Of a stretch of DNA of 64,000 bases, positions 48,565-59,110 are shown piece after piece (position 1 is the first letter of the stretch; each line of letters opens with the position of its first letter). Location: positions 4,537,736 through 4,601,735 of the forward strand of contig KL647290.1 in the NCBI GenBank assembly GCA_000727475.1, in the 5' to 3' direction. Below the pieces are notes generated by a model. It worked only from the letters and a program-made list of their open reading frames with translations, had not been told where the DNA came from and did no database searches. The DNA comes from Sarcocystis neurona. Taxonomy: Eukaryota > Apicomplexa > Conoidasida > Eucoccidiorida > Sarcocystidae. The translations under genes were made by a program, and so were the position numbers.

Positions 48565-49647
48565 CTACAGCTTCTTCTGCTGCTTCGGCTGCCAGACAAA
48601 AAAACGCATGCGGTTCCTCTAGACATATATATATATATATATATATACATGTGTGTGACCACTGACTGCTGCAGCTGCAGCTGCGTAAGGAAAAAAGGCT
48701 GCAGCTGATGCGCTGGTGCGCTTGTGGAGAGTGTGGTGCTGCTGCTGCTCTCTTCACCCCTGCGGCGTGGGCTCACCACTCGTTCCAGGGATTGCTGCAG
48801 CATCGGAGGTGAAAATGGATCTGCTGCTGCAAGGCCCAGGCCTGCGTCCTCGTTCCCTTCATCTGCTGTCGCCTGTGTCTCGTCGCCGTCGCCTTCGGGA
48901 CGACGCTTCGTGCCACCGCTGCCACCGGCTTCTGCCTGCGCAGAAGCAAGCAGCTGGTGCGGCTTAGGAATGATAGAGAGAGGCTTCTTAGCTGTCAGAA
49001 AGGACGCTGCTACAACAGAGCGGAGCCTGCTGCTGCTGTCTGCCTGCGTCTCATTATCGCTGCTGCTGCTCTTACCCCCGCCGCTGCTGTCTTCGGCGCT
49101 GCTGCTGCTGCTTTTCGGGCTGTTGGGGCTGTGCGGTGTGGCTGCGCCGCCGTGGCTGTTCAAACTGTCAACTCTTGAGTCAGCACCAGCAGATGCAGGA
49201 GAACGAACAGACGCAGCAGCAGCAGCAGAGGCACCGCATGCGAGTGCTGCGGGCTCAACCACGTGATACAGTTTCTTCGGTCCAGTCCGCAGGAAGTAGT
49301 GCTGGACCTTGCTGCAAAAAAAAGACAGCAGAAGTAGAAGCAGAGGAAGAACCAGCTGCAGCAGCCAGCAGGTGCACCGCAGAAGCCCCAACAGCAGCAA
49401 GACCAGAACGGCAGGATCGGTGGCAAGAGGAGCATGAACAGCAGGAGAAGGAACAGTAGCAGAACGAGAAGGTGCAGCAGGAGACGGAGGAACAGCAGGA
49501 GGCGCAGCAGCTACAGCAGGAGATGCCGCAGCAGGAGGTGCAGCAGCAGGAGCGGCAGCAGCGGGAGCAGTGGCGGCAGCGGCAGAAGCAGAAAGCAGCA
49601 GCACCACTTTACCTATTATCTTGCATGCCACCACGGTACGAAGGCAT
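48565..49647 (-). CDS. Four-exon gene, Ser/Ala-rich protein (~203 aa), unknown
   Basis: Exon 1, 49647-49613, starts MPSYRGGMQDN after an in-frame TAA and ends at the near-ideal donor ATAG|GTAAAG. Exon 2, 49311-48777, follows a CTTTTTTTTTGCAG acceptor. It reads KVQHYFLRTGPKKLYHVVEP, then Ala and Ser runs, then KPLSIIPKPHQLLASAQAEA and an acidic stretch, and ends at GTG|GTGAGC. Exon 3, 48680-48663 (LQLQQS), follows TTTTTTCCTTACGCAG. Exon 4, 48588-48565 (PKQQKKL and TAG), follows GTTTTTTTGTCTGGCAG. Phases agree throughout. The donor of the last intron (TCA|GTGGTC) is weak, and the unspliced frame runs on to 48438. Intron 1 contains a dense CTG repeat. No domain is recognised; the Ser/Ala homopolymers resemble those in the TTC12-like protein. 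Confidence 0.6.
48623..48650. repeat. (TA)n microsatellite
   Basis: A run of about 12 TA units, placed in the last putative intron of the Ser/Ala-rich gene. Confidence 0.9.
49312..49612 (-). other. Intron built largely of CTG repeat
   Basis: This 301 bp segment has a strong donor and acceptor. On the transcribed strand it consists mostly of CTG/CTC/CTT triplets and pyrimidines. The repeat therefore lies in non-coding sequence here, unlike the coding CAG runs nearby. It may double as an extended polypyrimidine tract. Confidence 0.6.
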
Positions 49648-49704
49648 CTCAGAGTGTTAGTGCATCACTTCTAGGGAGGTGGCCTTTCTACACAATGCAT
49701 ATAA

Positions 49705-49900
49705 AAGTATATATATATATATATGTATATGGGTGCAGAGATATATATATATATATCTACAGGGGTGCAGATATATATATATATATATATCTCTACGGGG
49801 GGCAGAGACACATATATATATACATATATATACATACATATCTACAGGGGTGCAGAGACATATATATATGTATACAGGGGTGCAGAGAGATCTTCTGCCG
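49705..49900. repeat. Compound minisatellite: TA run plus GGGGTGCAGAGA
   Basis: Five units each consist of a TA/CATA run followed by (C)TACAGGGGTGCAGAGA or a close variant, with a spacing of 30-50 bp. There is no coding sequence. Confidence 0.85.
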
Positions 49901-51290
49901 AGAATAGAGACGGACGCCTTTTCAGCTCGCATGTCGTCGCTTGGAAACAAATCCACACAGGGACAAGTAGAGCAATATCCACCACGTCTACAGATCCACA
50001 TACGTGTGCACACGGAAGACGAACAGCGCCGCACATATATATATATACATATACTTTCTCTCTCTATATATATATATATGTATGTATATGTGTAGAAATA
50101 CGGCTGTGTGTACACGTAGATAGACTGACCGAAGGGTTGACACACGACGATCCGGTGGCCTCTATATACATATGTATACACATAGGAAGGATTTCCACAC
50201 AGGTATATTGTCGCGTTTGAATTTGCCTACACACATATGAGTATATACAACCTCTCTCTGACAGGTGTATCGTGACGCGGACCCTTCTTGCCAGATGAGG
50301 AAATCATATATCTACAAGTAAATGTAGTTCCGAAGAAGTGTTGCTTCTTTATTTATCGCCGTTGCGCCATCGCCACTGCCCCGTGTGCGAAGCTGCTGTC
50401 GGCCCGCAGGCGGTCGTCTCTGCCGGGTCCCACTCGCCCGTGCAACGCCCGGCAGCAGCACAGCACACTTTCCAGTGTACGTACACCCGACGCTGCCTCT
50501 TCACGCCGAGACACACAAGCCTTCGTTCGTGTTCACACACGTGTACAGGTCCACGTATATGCAGGTGGTCTGTATGGGGCTGAGAAAGATAGAGAAAGAC
50601 AAAACGGAAGAAGTGCAGGAGCAACAGCTATTTACGTGTATAGAGACACACGCTTCTCTAGGCGGCTGCATAGAGTACCGCAGCGTCTGTGGACTGCTGT
50701 ACCACCTTGTCCAGGTAGCTGAAGGGACAGCTAGTCTCACACGTATACATCTACACGAGACATATATACATGCATATGCGTATATACACATCACACGGGC
50801 GGCTGTACCTATACACACATACGCGTTTGTTTGTTTGTTTCTATGTAAACATGTACATATATATATATGTATGTACACACACACGATAGACGTGTACACA
50901 TGAGCGTATATATACGACCATATATATATGTACATACACGCGCGGCTGTACATATATATACATGCCTATATATATGTTCCTATTTATATATATATATATA
51001 CAGGCTAGACATACACGCCCACCAGTGTATATATTTGACTATATGTAAATGTATGAGTAGGCGTATATATCTATGTACGGCCGTAAATCGCTGACGTGTA
51101 CAGATACGACGCATATATATATATATATATAATTATAACACGCACACGTGGGTGTTTCCACATGTGCCAGTAACGCGCATATGTGTGTATTAGTCTAGGT
51201 GAACGTAAAGAGACAGAGAAAACAGCTTGACGAGAAAGGCGAATATGTAGAGGCTGGGTGTGTACTAGACGAACGCACAAGTAGTTGCTG
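49900..51290. other. No gene recognised; TA/CA-rich
   Basis: Several TA microsatellites (50036-50080, 50850-50870, 50985-51000, 51113-51131) in CACG/TATA-rich DNA. Open frames are Tyr/Ile/Thr low complexity and are not genes. Confidence 0.6.
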
Positions 51291-51297
51291 TCTTCAC

Positions 51298-51538
51298 CGA
51301 GGACGCGGTAGGCGGTGAAGCACCCTGCTGCTCGTTGAAAGCCAGTTGCCGCGGCGTTGCGGAAGGGATCTGCATGCGCGCGTTTCCCTGTTGTTGCTGT
51401 CGCTGCTGCTTCTTCTTCTTTTCCGTTGCTGCCCTCCAGCAGCACGCGCCCCGCTGGGTCCAGCTGCAGACGCATGGACCCACGGACGAAATTTTGGGCA
51501 CCGCTGCAATTCTCTTTCTCCCACCAGCGGAAGAAGCA
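51298..51538 (-). CDS. Candidate exon, unknown
   Basis: The minus-strand frame reads CFFRWWEKENCSGAQNFVRG, then MRLQLDPAGRVLLEGSNGK, a Glu/Ala/Thr stretch and ADPFRNAAATGFQRAAGCF. It ends at the good donor CTCG|GTGAAG (exon end 51298). The frame is closed upstream by a TGA at 51541, and no strong acceptor fits it, which is the main objection. The two other minus frames are also open through the CAG repeat, so the call is tentative. No family is recognised. Confidence 0.3.
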
Positions 51539-51740
51539 TCACTGGCAGCACCAACAGCAGCAAGACCCGTCGCAGCACCAGCACCAGGGGACCAGCAACC
51601 GCAGCGGCAAGGGCAGCAGCGAAAAGGCGCAGCAGCGACAAGGCGCAGCAGCAGCAGCGATAGCGCCAACAGCAGCAGCAGCGACCGCGCGCGGCAGCTG
51701 CGGCAGCAGCAGCAACGGGATCAGCAGAGGTAGTGCAGCA
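51320..51740. repeat. CAG-rich block
   Basis: Mixed repeat orientation: CTG on the plus strand at 51390-51450 and CAG on the plus strand at 51540-51740. All plus frames over the second part read as Gln, Ala or Ser runs. Confidence 0.7.
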
Positions 51741-52069
51741 GCAATGGCAGCAACAGTTCTATATCCATATATAGGAATAACTAGATACACAGAGAGATAC
51801 ACAGCTACACATATATTAACAGGCACCGTCGCGGATCCATGTATACATATGTATAGAAACACATATGTATATATGGATCTGTACGTGGACGTTGATGTCT
51901 CTCCCCATGTGCGGCGTGCAAAAGTACGGGTCCGCGCACGAGTCCTTTTCCGCTCACACACATGTCTGTTATATACAAATATATAATATATGTATACGCA
52001 TGCACATGATCTATGTATGTGTGTGATACATAAATATATATATATGTATATATGTATATGATGTATGCA

Positions 52070-52400
52070 TATGATATGTACATATATATATATATATATA
52101 TATACAAACGTATATGATCAATGTATACATGTATGATGTGTATATATATATATATATACGACTCCCCATGTGTACATTATATATATATGTGTATGATGTA
52201 TGTATACGTATGTGTGTGGCATATGTACATATAATATATGTGTATATATATGTATATATGTATATGATGTATGTATACGTATGTGTGTGGCATATGTACA
52301 TATATATACATATGTATACATATATATGCATATGTATATGATCCCTGTATATATACGAATATATGTATACACGTATGTATTTGATATATGTGTACACATA
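52070..52400. repeat. TA/TG microsatellites with a 71 bp duplication
   Basis: TA runs at 52083-52103 and 52139-52158. A segment including GTATGATGTATGTATACGTA then TGTGTGTGGCATATGTACAT occurs at 52191 and again 71 bp later. Confidence 0.8.
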
Positions 52401-52419
52401 TGCATATATACACACACGT

Positions 52420-54160
52420 ATGGAATTATTAAAACAGATACGAGGTGCATATACCGAGGAATTCGCGGACCCATGGAAACAAACTGACAGTCGCGCGCAG
52501 AAAAGAAAGTCACCCATCAACAAGAGAGAAGGTAGGGGCGGCACTGCGATATCTGTGCTACCCCTGCGAGTGTCTACGTGTACGCACAGTAATAGAGACT
52601 GTATACAGCAACACGTTCCAGATATACACATGTATATAGATGTGCATGCAGGGGATGGGCAGGTCACCTGATAGAGGTGGGTATATACCTAGATACTTTT
52701 CGAGTTTAAAGACGGAACGAATATAAACATGTACTCTACACAGGCATGTGTCCGAGGTAGGGGGGGCCGGCCGTTGTTGCTCACCACTTGTACGTGAGGC
52801 GGGAGAGCGGCAGCGGCAGCGGCAGCAGCTTCCTGCAGCACAGAGAGCGTACAGCCGCAGCAGGGCGACCAGAGAGGAAGGGAAAACGTGGATATGAAGC
52901 CAAGGCAAAAGGAGCAGCATGTGGTGGACAGCCGCTCCTGCTGCAGCTGCGACTGTCGCCGTCCTCGACACTGGTGCAATCGTTTGTAAGCAGTCCGACT
53001 GCTGCAGCGTGACGGGGAGAGAGAACAGCAACGGTCACAGCAGCAAAAACTGCAACCCAGCACCCTCAAGAGCAGCAGCAAGAACAGCAGCAGCACCAGC
53101 AGCAGGAAGAGCTGCAGCACCAGCAGCAGCCACAGCAGCAGCAATGCGAGATCCTTTTGGTGGTGAAACTGTATGAAACTCCTCGTCCAGAAGAGGATTT
53201 TCTCTCTTTTGGAACTTCCCGTGTTCGTCAACAGCATTCAGGCTCCACGGCTGCGTGTCGCCTTGTCATTACCATACTTTTCACCCACGTTACGTGTCGC
53301 CTTCTCATTGCCATACTTTTCATCAGCGTTGCTTGCGACCAGGTCCGTCGGACAGACAATCTACGTGTGTGGACTCCCTCGGCCGACTAAGTCTGTCAGA
53401 CGACTCTTCGCTGCTTGCGCAAAACTCAGCAGCAGCAGCAGCTGCTTCCTCTCCTTCGCAGCAGTCCCGCAGGCAACACCGAACAGCACCTCACGTACCC
53501 CACTGCTGCCAAGTTACACAAAAACAGCACCCCGCACAGCAGCAGCAGCACCTCAGAAGCAGCAGCAGGTGCAGCAGGAGCAGCCTCGGAGCAGGATCCG
53601 GAGGAAGCAAGAGCCGCATGACAGGGCCAGCCGACACAGCAGCAGCAGCACCAAGACAAAGGACCCCACCGATACAGCAGCAGCGGCGGCAGCAGACTCC
53701 CTAGAGCAAGAATGGCAGCAGGTCGCACGTCACTTTGCAGCAAGCGCAGCAGTAAAAGCAGGGGGAACCCCAGAGCAGGCGAAGAGGAAGGGGAGAGAGC
53801 AGCAGACATTACCAGTTCAGGATTCCTGTGGACAAAAACGGCTCCGGCTGCCTGTGCCGAGTGCAGCAGCAGGCGCTCGTCCCACAGCGAGACCACGGGC
53901 TCCTTCGAGGTCGCAAGCAGCCCCCGCAGCAGCAGGCGTTCATGGGCGGCTCTTGAAGAGAAGACGCAGAGCCTTAGTCTGCCGCGGAAACCCACCAGAC
54001 AAAATTCTGAAGAAACCGGTGCACACGAGAAAAACTACGGGCCCTCGTCTCTCACTTCAAAGAAAATGCGTTCATCAAACCTCTCCCGTCTCTCTGTTTC
54101 TCAGCCTGTCTATGCCTCTCTCCCTACATACCAATATATATATACATATACATAGGGGCG
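52420..54160 (+). CDS. Candidate multi-exon HAAR-rich gene, unknown
   Basis: A first exon, 52420-52531, begins MELLKQIRGAYTEEFADPWK and ends at GAAG|GTAGGG (phase 1). From about 53029 a plus frame in compatible phase reads QHPQEQQQEQQQ and further Gln runs. It passes into CEILLVVKLYETPRPEEDFL then SFGTSRVRQQ to about 53240, a convincing coding stretch. After a 39 bp tandem duplication, two plus frames stay open over 53.34-54.1 kb. One contains DSLEQEWQQVARHFAASAAV and the other a Ser-rich acidic/basic stretch, so the frame there is unresolved. No domain is recognised. Splice junctions between the parts are not fixed. Confidence 0.4.
53243..53330. repeat. 39 bp tandem duplication
   Basis: CGTGTCGCCTTGTCATTACC then ATACTTTTCACCCACGTTA is followed at once by a second copy with a few changes. 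The period is a multiple of three, so reading frames are kept across it. In one frame it gives a repeated hydrophobic segment. Confidence 0.8.
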
Positions 54161-54164
54161 CACA

Positions 54165-54880
54165 TTCATGCATGTGTACGTAAATGTCTATACATACAAG
54201 TATACACGTGTATGTGTATGTGTGCATATGTGAAGCTTTTTCTGTGGATTTGTGGAAGCGCACGAGTAGGTGCTTTGCTCTGCAGCAGACCTGCTGGATA
54301 TCCCTACATATCTGTCTATATGTATGAGGTTCTGTGTCTCTCTTCACATATGTATTTATATATGCAACTCTGGAAGGAGCGTATATATATATGTGTGTCT
54401 ACAGATGTGGAAATGACCATGTACATTATATATAGACATACATCTATGCACGTACGCAATTGTGGGAATGAATTGTATATATATATGTCTACTGTTATGG
54501 AAATGACTATACATGTATATATATATGTATGTGGAAATTTCTACAGGGGGGTGTGTTCATCTCATCGTCTTAAGAGAGAGATCACAAAGGCAGGGATTAA
54601 GAGGAAGATACGAAGACGCGCGTTTCCTTTTTGTGTGTGAAAGACGTAGACGTGTCGCTGGCGTAATGGCGGAGAAAAGCCTTCTCCGGTCTCACACTGC
54701 TGTGAAGCAGCCGACAGCAGAAACCAGCTGCGTCTGGGACCTCTGCTGCCTACGTTGTACGCTTATATACATACATGGATGTCCCTTCCACACTTGCACA
54801 TATATGTATGTTGTAGAAGTGTGGGGTTTGCCGCTATCATCAGGAATGCTGACGAGTCTTCTTCGCTGACTCTCCCGCTG
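54165..54880. other. No gene recognised
   Basis: TA/CA-rich sequence including three TATATATATG-type runs between 54380 and 54530. Open frames are low complexity. Confidence 0.5.
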
Positions 54881-54892
54881 CTCGAGGCGGCT

Positions 54893-55400
54893 TTAGCTGC
54901 TGTTGCCAATGTCCCCGGTCTTTGCCGTTCCTGCTCTCTCTCTTCTGCTGCTGCTGCGGCGGTGTTGCGACTCTCTGCTCCAGTTGCTGCTGACCGTTGC
55001 TCGGATAATTGCTGCTGCTGCTTTTTGCGGCTCAGCTCGCAGCTCTTCGACCTTCTGCTGTGCTACCTGCGCTGCTTTTGCTGCCTCAGCTGTCTGCTGC
55101 CGGTATATGTCCTCCCACTTCTGCTGCTGCATTCTGCTCTGTCACTGCTCCCGGCTGCGTCTATCTGCTTGCTCCTCCTGCTTTTCCGTGAGTTCCTGTT
55201 GCTATGTCTGCTTCCGTGCCCCTCTGGCAGCCCTGCCTCGCGACGCGCTGCGCTGCTTCGGTCGCTGCTTCTGCCGCGTCTTCGTCGTGTGCTGCTGCTT
55301 CCTCTCCTGCTGCTGCTTCTCCTGCTCTCGCTGTGGGTGCGTCACGTGCTGCTGTCGCTTCTGCTGCTGCTGCTGCTTCCCCTGCTGCCTCACCTGACGC
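54893..55400 (-). CDS. Candidate 3' exons of the adjacent HAAR gene
   Basis: Minus-strand frames here include a coiled-coil-like segment MQQQKWEDIYRQQTAEAAKA then AQVAQQKVEELRAEP (54.98-55.13 kb), and a Gln/Lys/Arg-rich stretch at 55.2-55.4 kb that another frame reads as Ala/Glu-rich. They lie just downstream of the donor at 55455 of the neighbouring minus-strand ORF and probably continue it. The frame and junctions are uncertain. Confidence 0.3.
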
Positions 55401-55451
55401 TGCTGCTGCTTATGACGCTGCGGTTTCGTCCTCTTCCGCGTGGCCTGTCTC

Positions 55452-58400
55452 TTACTCTGGGTTTTGCAGCGGGGAGTCTTCTGCTGCCTCTACCGTCGCC
55501 CAGTTTCCCCTGGCAAAGAGAGAAGGAATGATAGCTGTGTGGTCTTCGTATAGAAATATAATTTCAGCCCCTCCGTAGGGCTGTTGGCCACACACGCCTC
55601 TTCCATCGGCGACGTAGGCATCTGCAGCAACAGCCTTTGGTGGACGAGCAGCAGCAGCATCTTCATCTTGTGGGTGTCGCCGCGGGCGCTGCGTCGCGTG
55701 CTTCCCGTTCTTGCTCGCAACAACCTGCTTTTCTTCTTCCCGCCCCTGCTGCAGGAGCTGCTGCAGCTGTTGCTCCTTCTTGGGGGTAACTGCGGTGTAC
55801 ATACACCTGGGGAAGTAGAAGTGCCACACCCCAGGTACATGCAGGGAAGGCGGGTCTTCCGGCCCGTGTGCCGCTAGCGGAGGTTGCTCATCCACGGGCT
55901 CAAATGTGGACAGCTGTTGCAGCTGTTGCTGCTGCATTTGCTGCTCCTGCTGCTGCTGTTGCTTCAGCAGCTCCTCAAGCGTAGACGCAGACGCAGCATT
56001 CCCCGTCCTCTGCAAAGCTGCGTCTCGGCCGCTGGGCCTGTTCCTCAACCTGCTGCTGCTGCTGCTCCTGACCCGGTCGCCAAAGCCGCGGCTACTCCCG
56101 GTGCTGTTGCTGTTGCTGTGCCAGCTTCTGTTGGTGCTGCTGCTGCTCCCGATGCTGATGCTCATACTCTGGCTACTCGTGACGGTGCTGGGGTTGCCGT
56201 GGCTGCTGCTGATGCTGCTGCTGATGCTGCAGCTGCTGCTGCGCGTGACGCTGGTCCCAATACTGTCGTCGCTGCCCCTGAGATTGCTGCCCTTGTCCTC
56301 GTTGCTGGGAAACAGCAGAGGTCGCTGACGTGTTACCGTCCGGTCGACAGAGAAAAACAGCGGTCGCCTTCTTTGCGCACTGCAGGCGTACGAAGGGCCG
56401 CCTGCTGCTGCAGCCGCAGCAGAGCAGCAGGAGCCGCAGGCGCGTAGTCGCAGGGGTCGCTGTCCATGACGCACAAAAGCGACACGCTCTGCTGCGTTCC
56501 CCGCCGCTCGTGCTGCTGCGGCTCTTCCTGCTGAGCATGCCGCTGCTTTTAATTTTTCGGAGGCAACTGCTTCTTCTGCAGCTGCTGCCAGAGTAGGAGC
56601 TTCCCCACGCCGCGCCGCTGCTGCTGCTGCTGCTTTTATTGGCCTTCCTGCTGGCCGTCGCGCAGGAGAGCAGCAACGGCAAGGAAAAGCAGCAGCGGCA
56701 ACAGAGAGAGACGGAAGCAGAGCAGCAGGGGAAGCAGCACTTGAGGCTACTTTCGAGTAGCTTTTCTGTAGAAAAATAGGAGCGACGTGTCCAGCAGCGG
56801 CAGGGAGGGCAGCAGCTGCAGCAGCAGCAAGTACAGGATCAGGCCGGATGTGGGGCGACTGCAGCAGATGAGCTGCAGCACGAGTCAACGCTTCCGGAAA
56901 AAGAAGCAGCAGCAGCGGCAGGAGACGCAGCCCTGCAGCGCCCCAAGAAAAGAAGAAGCCGCACGGTCTTCGGCAGCGATGTTGCTTCATGCCAAGCTGC
57001 TGCTGCTGATCCTCCTCCTCTAGATGCACCGGTGCAGAAGCCGCAGCAGCACAGGCAGCAGAGAGAGGACAACGAGAGAAGTCACAGCGAAGTAGGTGAG
57101 GCTGGTGGGCCCCCGGCATGGACAAGCTGCTGCTGCCTGTGCTTCTGCCGGTCCTGCTGCAGAAGCTGCTGCTGCGCCCACTGCGAGTTCTGCTGCTGTT
57201 GCTCCCACTGCTGCTGCGTCCACGGCTGCTGCTACTTCTGTTGCGGCTGCGCCCGCTGCTGCTGCCAGTTCTGCTGCTGCTGCGCCCACTGCTGCTGCTA
57301 GTTCTGCTGCTGCCGGTTCTGCTGGTGCCGCCGCTGCCGCAGGGCACCCTGCTGCTGCTGCGCAGTCTGTTGCTGCTCGAGTTGCATGCTCCGCTGCTGT
57401 GGCCTGTCCTGCCGCCACTTTTACCGGGTACTCTGCTGCTGCTGTTACAGCCTTTGCTGCTCCTCCTGCGGCCGCTGATGCATGTGCTGCTGCTGTTGAT
57501 GCCGCATACGCCCCTGCTGCTGCAGGTGCAGCTGTTGCTCTCTTCCTGGTGGGGCCTGCTGGTGCTACAGATTCGGCAACTCCTGTCAACCAGCACACAG
57601 CAGCAGGCGTTGCTGCGGGTCTTGTTGCTCACGCTTTCAGAGGAAAAAATGTTACTTGCTGCTTTGAACTTCCTACCACATCTGCTGTCGCCTACTTCAC
57701 TGAAAGCGGGCAGATTCATGCTGCGGCTTTTGCTGTTGCTGCTGTCGCTGCTGCTGTTACTCCCCCTGCCGCTGTCACGCTTGTTGCTGATGCTGCTGCT
57801 TCTCTTGTAGCAGCTGCTGCTGATCTCGCTGCTGCTGTTGCGCCTGCTCCTTCTGTAGCGTCTGCTGCTCCTCCTGCCGCGTCTGCTGCTGCTGCTGCCG
57901 TCGCTGCCCGAACTCCAGACCCTCCTCGTGTTGGTGACAGGGGCCACGCGACATCTGTTGCTGCTGCAGCGCGAGGCTCTGCGCTGCAACAGTCGATGCC
58001 TGCTGCTGCTGCTGGTGAAGGGGGTGCCGCTGCCAGAAAAGGGACGGCAGTGCAGCACCAGCAGCAGAAAGGGCAGCAGCGGATTGGCATGTGACGCTTG
58101 AAGATGCCACCAGCAGCAGGAAGGCGTCATGCAGCAGAGAATATGGGAGCTGTGTCGGCAGCAGGAACAGCTTTTTCTATTTGACGAGCATATTTTTACG
58201 GGGTGAACCAGCAACAGCAGCAGCAGAGGCAGTGCAGCTGCAGCAGCAGATACAGCATGCGGGCAGAAGCAGCAGCAGTGGGGGACAGCAGGAGAAAGAA
58301 GAACCAAGCAGCGCAGCACAACAGCACACCTTTCGACGTAGTTTCCTTCGGGATGCAGCAGCAGCAGCAGCCGGAGAGCTCTGACAAATATATGAGACTG

Positions 58401-58772
58401 AGGAATTGAACCTGCATGTATTTCTCTTGCTTCTGCTGTTGCTGCAGCCCTGCGAGTGTCTTCGCCTTGGCGGTTGTCAGCTAGCTGCGACGACCGCCTG
58501 GCCCTACAAGCTGCCGCCTGTGAGCAGCCCGTACGGTCTGGTGCTGCTGCCGGCTCCTCACTTCTGCTGCTGCTCTCCTGCTGAGCTACCGCCGCCGCTC
58601 TTCCCTGCCACTTCCTCCCGCTCCGCGCCTCTGCTGCTGTCGCTTCTGGGGTCCTGCTGTTGTGGGCTGGGCCTGCTGCTGCTGTTCCTGCCGCCCCGTT
58701 GTTCTGTTCGCTGCGTGCGGCAGCTGTCGTGGTGGCACGGCTTCTCGCTTCTTCTTCGGGAGCTGCTGCCAT
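55452..58772 (-). CDS. Long HAAR-rich ORF (Ser/Gln/Ala), unknown protein
   Basis: This is an open minus-strand frame of 1,106 codons. The 3' part (56.06-55.46 kb) is convincingly coding: TLEELLKQQQQQEQQM, FEPVDEQPPLAAHGPEDPPS, VWHFYFPR and AEIIFLYEDHTAIIPSLFAR. The terminal TAA sits inside a strong donor, CCAGA|GTAAGAG, so the exon probably ends at 55456 and splices on. Further upstream the frame is a mosaic of Ser/Arg, Ala, Leu/Cys and Gln runs as the CAG orientation flips. It contains plausible islands such as MNLPAFSEVGDSRCGRKFKA. Other minus frames (for example 57775-58110, Gln/Glu-rich) compete there, so the gene very likely has introns in this interval. No known domain is visible. Confidence 0.4.
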   Translation of the reverse strand: MAAAPEEEARSRATTTAAARSEQNNGAAGTAAAGPAHNSRTPEATAAEARSGRKWQGRAAAVAQQESSSRSEEPAAAPDRTGCSQAAACRARRSSQLADNRQGEDTRRAAATAEAREIHAGSIPQSHIFVRALRLLLLLHPEGNYVERCAVVLRCLVLLSPAVPHCCCFCPHAVSAAAAALPLLLLLLVHPVKICSSNRKSCSCCRHSSHILCCMTPSCCWWHLQASHANPLLPFLLLVLHCRPFSGSGTPFTSSSSRHRLLQRRASRCSSNRCRVAPVTNTRRVWSSGSDGSSSSRRGRRSSRRYRRSRRNSSSEISSSCYKRSSSISNKRDSGRGSNSSSDSSNSKSRSMNLPAFSEVGDSRCGRKFKAASNIFSSESVSNKTRSNACCCVLVDRSCRICSTSRPHQEESNSCTCSSRGVCGINSSSTCISGRRRSSKGCNSSSRVPGKSGGRTGHSSGACNSSSNRLRSSSRVPCGSGGTSRTGSSRTSSSSGRSSSRTGSSSGRSRNRSSSSRGRSSSGSNSSRTRSGRSSSFCSRTGRSTGSSSLSMPGAHQPHLLRCDFSRCPLSAACAAAASAPVHLEEEDQQQQLGMKQHRCRRPCGFFFSWGAAGLRLLPLLLLLFPEALTRAAAHLLQSPHIRPDPVLAAAAAAALPAAAGHVAPIFLQKSYSKVASSAASPAALLPSLSVAAAAFPCRCCSPARRPAGRPIKAAAAAAARRGEAPTLAAAAEEAVASEKLKAAACSAGRAAAARAAGNAAERVAFVRHGQRPLRLRACGSCCSAAAAAAGGPSYACSAQRRRPLFFSVDRTVTRQRPLLFPSNEDKGSNLRGSDDSIGTSVTRSSSCSISSSISSSHGNPSTVTSSQSMSISIGSSSSTNRSWHSNSNSTGSSRGFGDRVRSSSSSRLRNRPSGRDAALQRTGNAASASTLEELLKQQQQQEQQMQQQQLQQLSTFEPVDEQPPLAAHGPEDPPSLHVPGVWHFYFPRCMYTAVTPKKEQQLQQLLQQGREEEKQVVASKNGKHATQRPRRHPQDEDAAAARPPKAVAADAYVADGRGVCGQQPYGGAEIIFLYEDHTAIIPSLFARGNWATVEAAEDSPLQNPE

Positions 58773-59110
58773 GTCGCTGCTGGGCTACCGTTCCACTGTT
58801 CCTGCGGCGGCCAGGTGCTGCTGCTGCAGCCCCTCTGCGGCTGCTGCTGTCCTTCTGCTGCTGCTCCTGCGGCGTGCTGCTCCGCCGCTGCCTGCATCGG
58901 TGTTCTCTGCTGGACAACCGCTACGCGGCGTTCGGTGGGATGCCGCTGCGCTTCTGCTGCGGTGGCCCTGGCGCGTTTCTCCTGCGGCTGCCGCTGCTGC
59001 TTTCGTGGAAGCCGGCCACAGGACCTTGAGGACTGGCGTGCTGGACATACAACGCCATCACCTACAGCAGCGGCTGCGCGCTCCACGTACAAATATATAA
59101 TTTGTTGCAC
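58586..59110 (-). CDS. Candidate Gln/Arg/Ala-rich ORF, unknown
   Basis: The minus-strand frame of 174 codons contains RLPRKQQRQPQEKRARATAA, EAQRHPTERRVAVVQQR and WQQLPKKKREAVPPRQ. This is more coding-like than the Leu/Cys-rich plus-strand frames it overlaps. It may be an upstream exon of the long minus-strand HAAR ORF that starts near 58772. The start and splice sites are not fixed. Confidence 0.3.
   Translation of the reverse strand: MQQIIYLYVERAAAAVGDGVVCPARQSSRSCGRLPRKQQRQPQEKRARATAAEAQRHPTERRVAVVQQRTPMQAAAEQHAAGAAAEGQQQPQRGCSSSTWPPQEQWNGSPAATWQQLPKKKREAVPPRQLPHAANRTTGRQEQQQQAQPTTAGPQKRQQQRRGAGGSGREERRR

Noticed and set aside
54755..55531. 258-codon plus-strand Leu-rich ORF
   Set aside because: It reads CTG repeat as polyleucine. 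The minus strand gives charged, helical sequence with a donor site, so the plus frame is a shadow.
57096..58094. 332-codon plus-strand Ala-rich ORF
   Set aside because: It is almost pure Ala/Val with Pro over a GCT repeat. Some end segments look coding, but the minus-strand Gln/Glu-rich frame is at least as good, so it is not called.
58406..59029. 207-codon plus-strand Leu/Cys-rich ORF resembling a secreted protein
   Set aside because: The hydrophobic start is polyleucine from CTG repeat. The minus strand has a basic Gln-rich frame typical of the surer genes.
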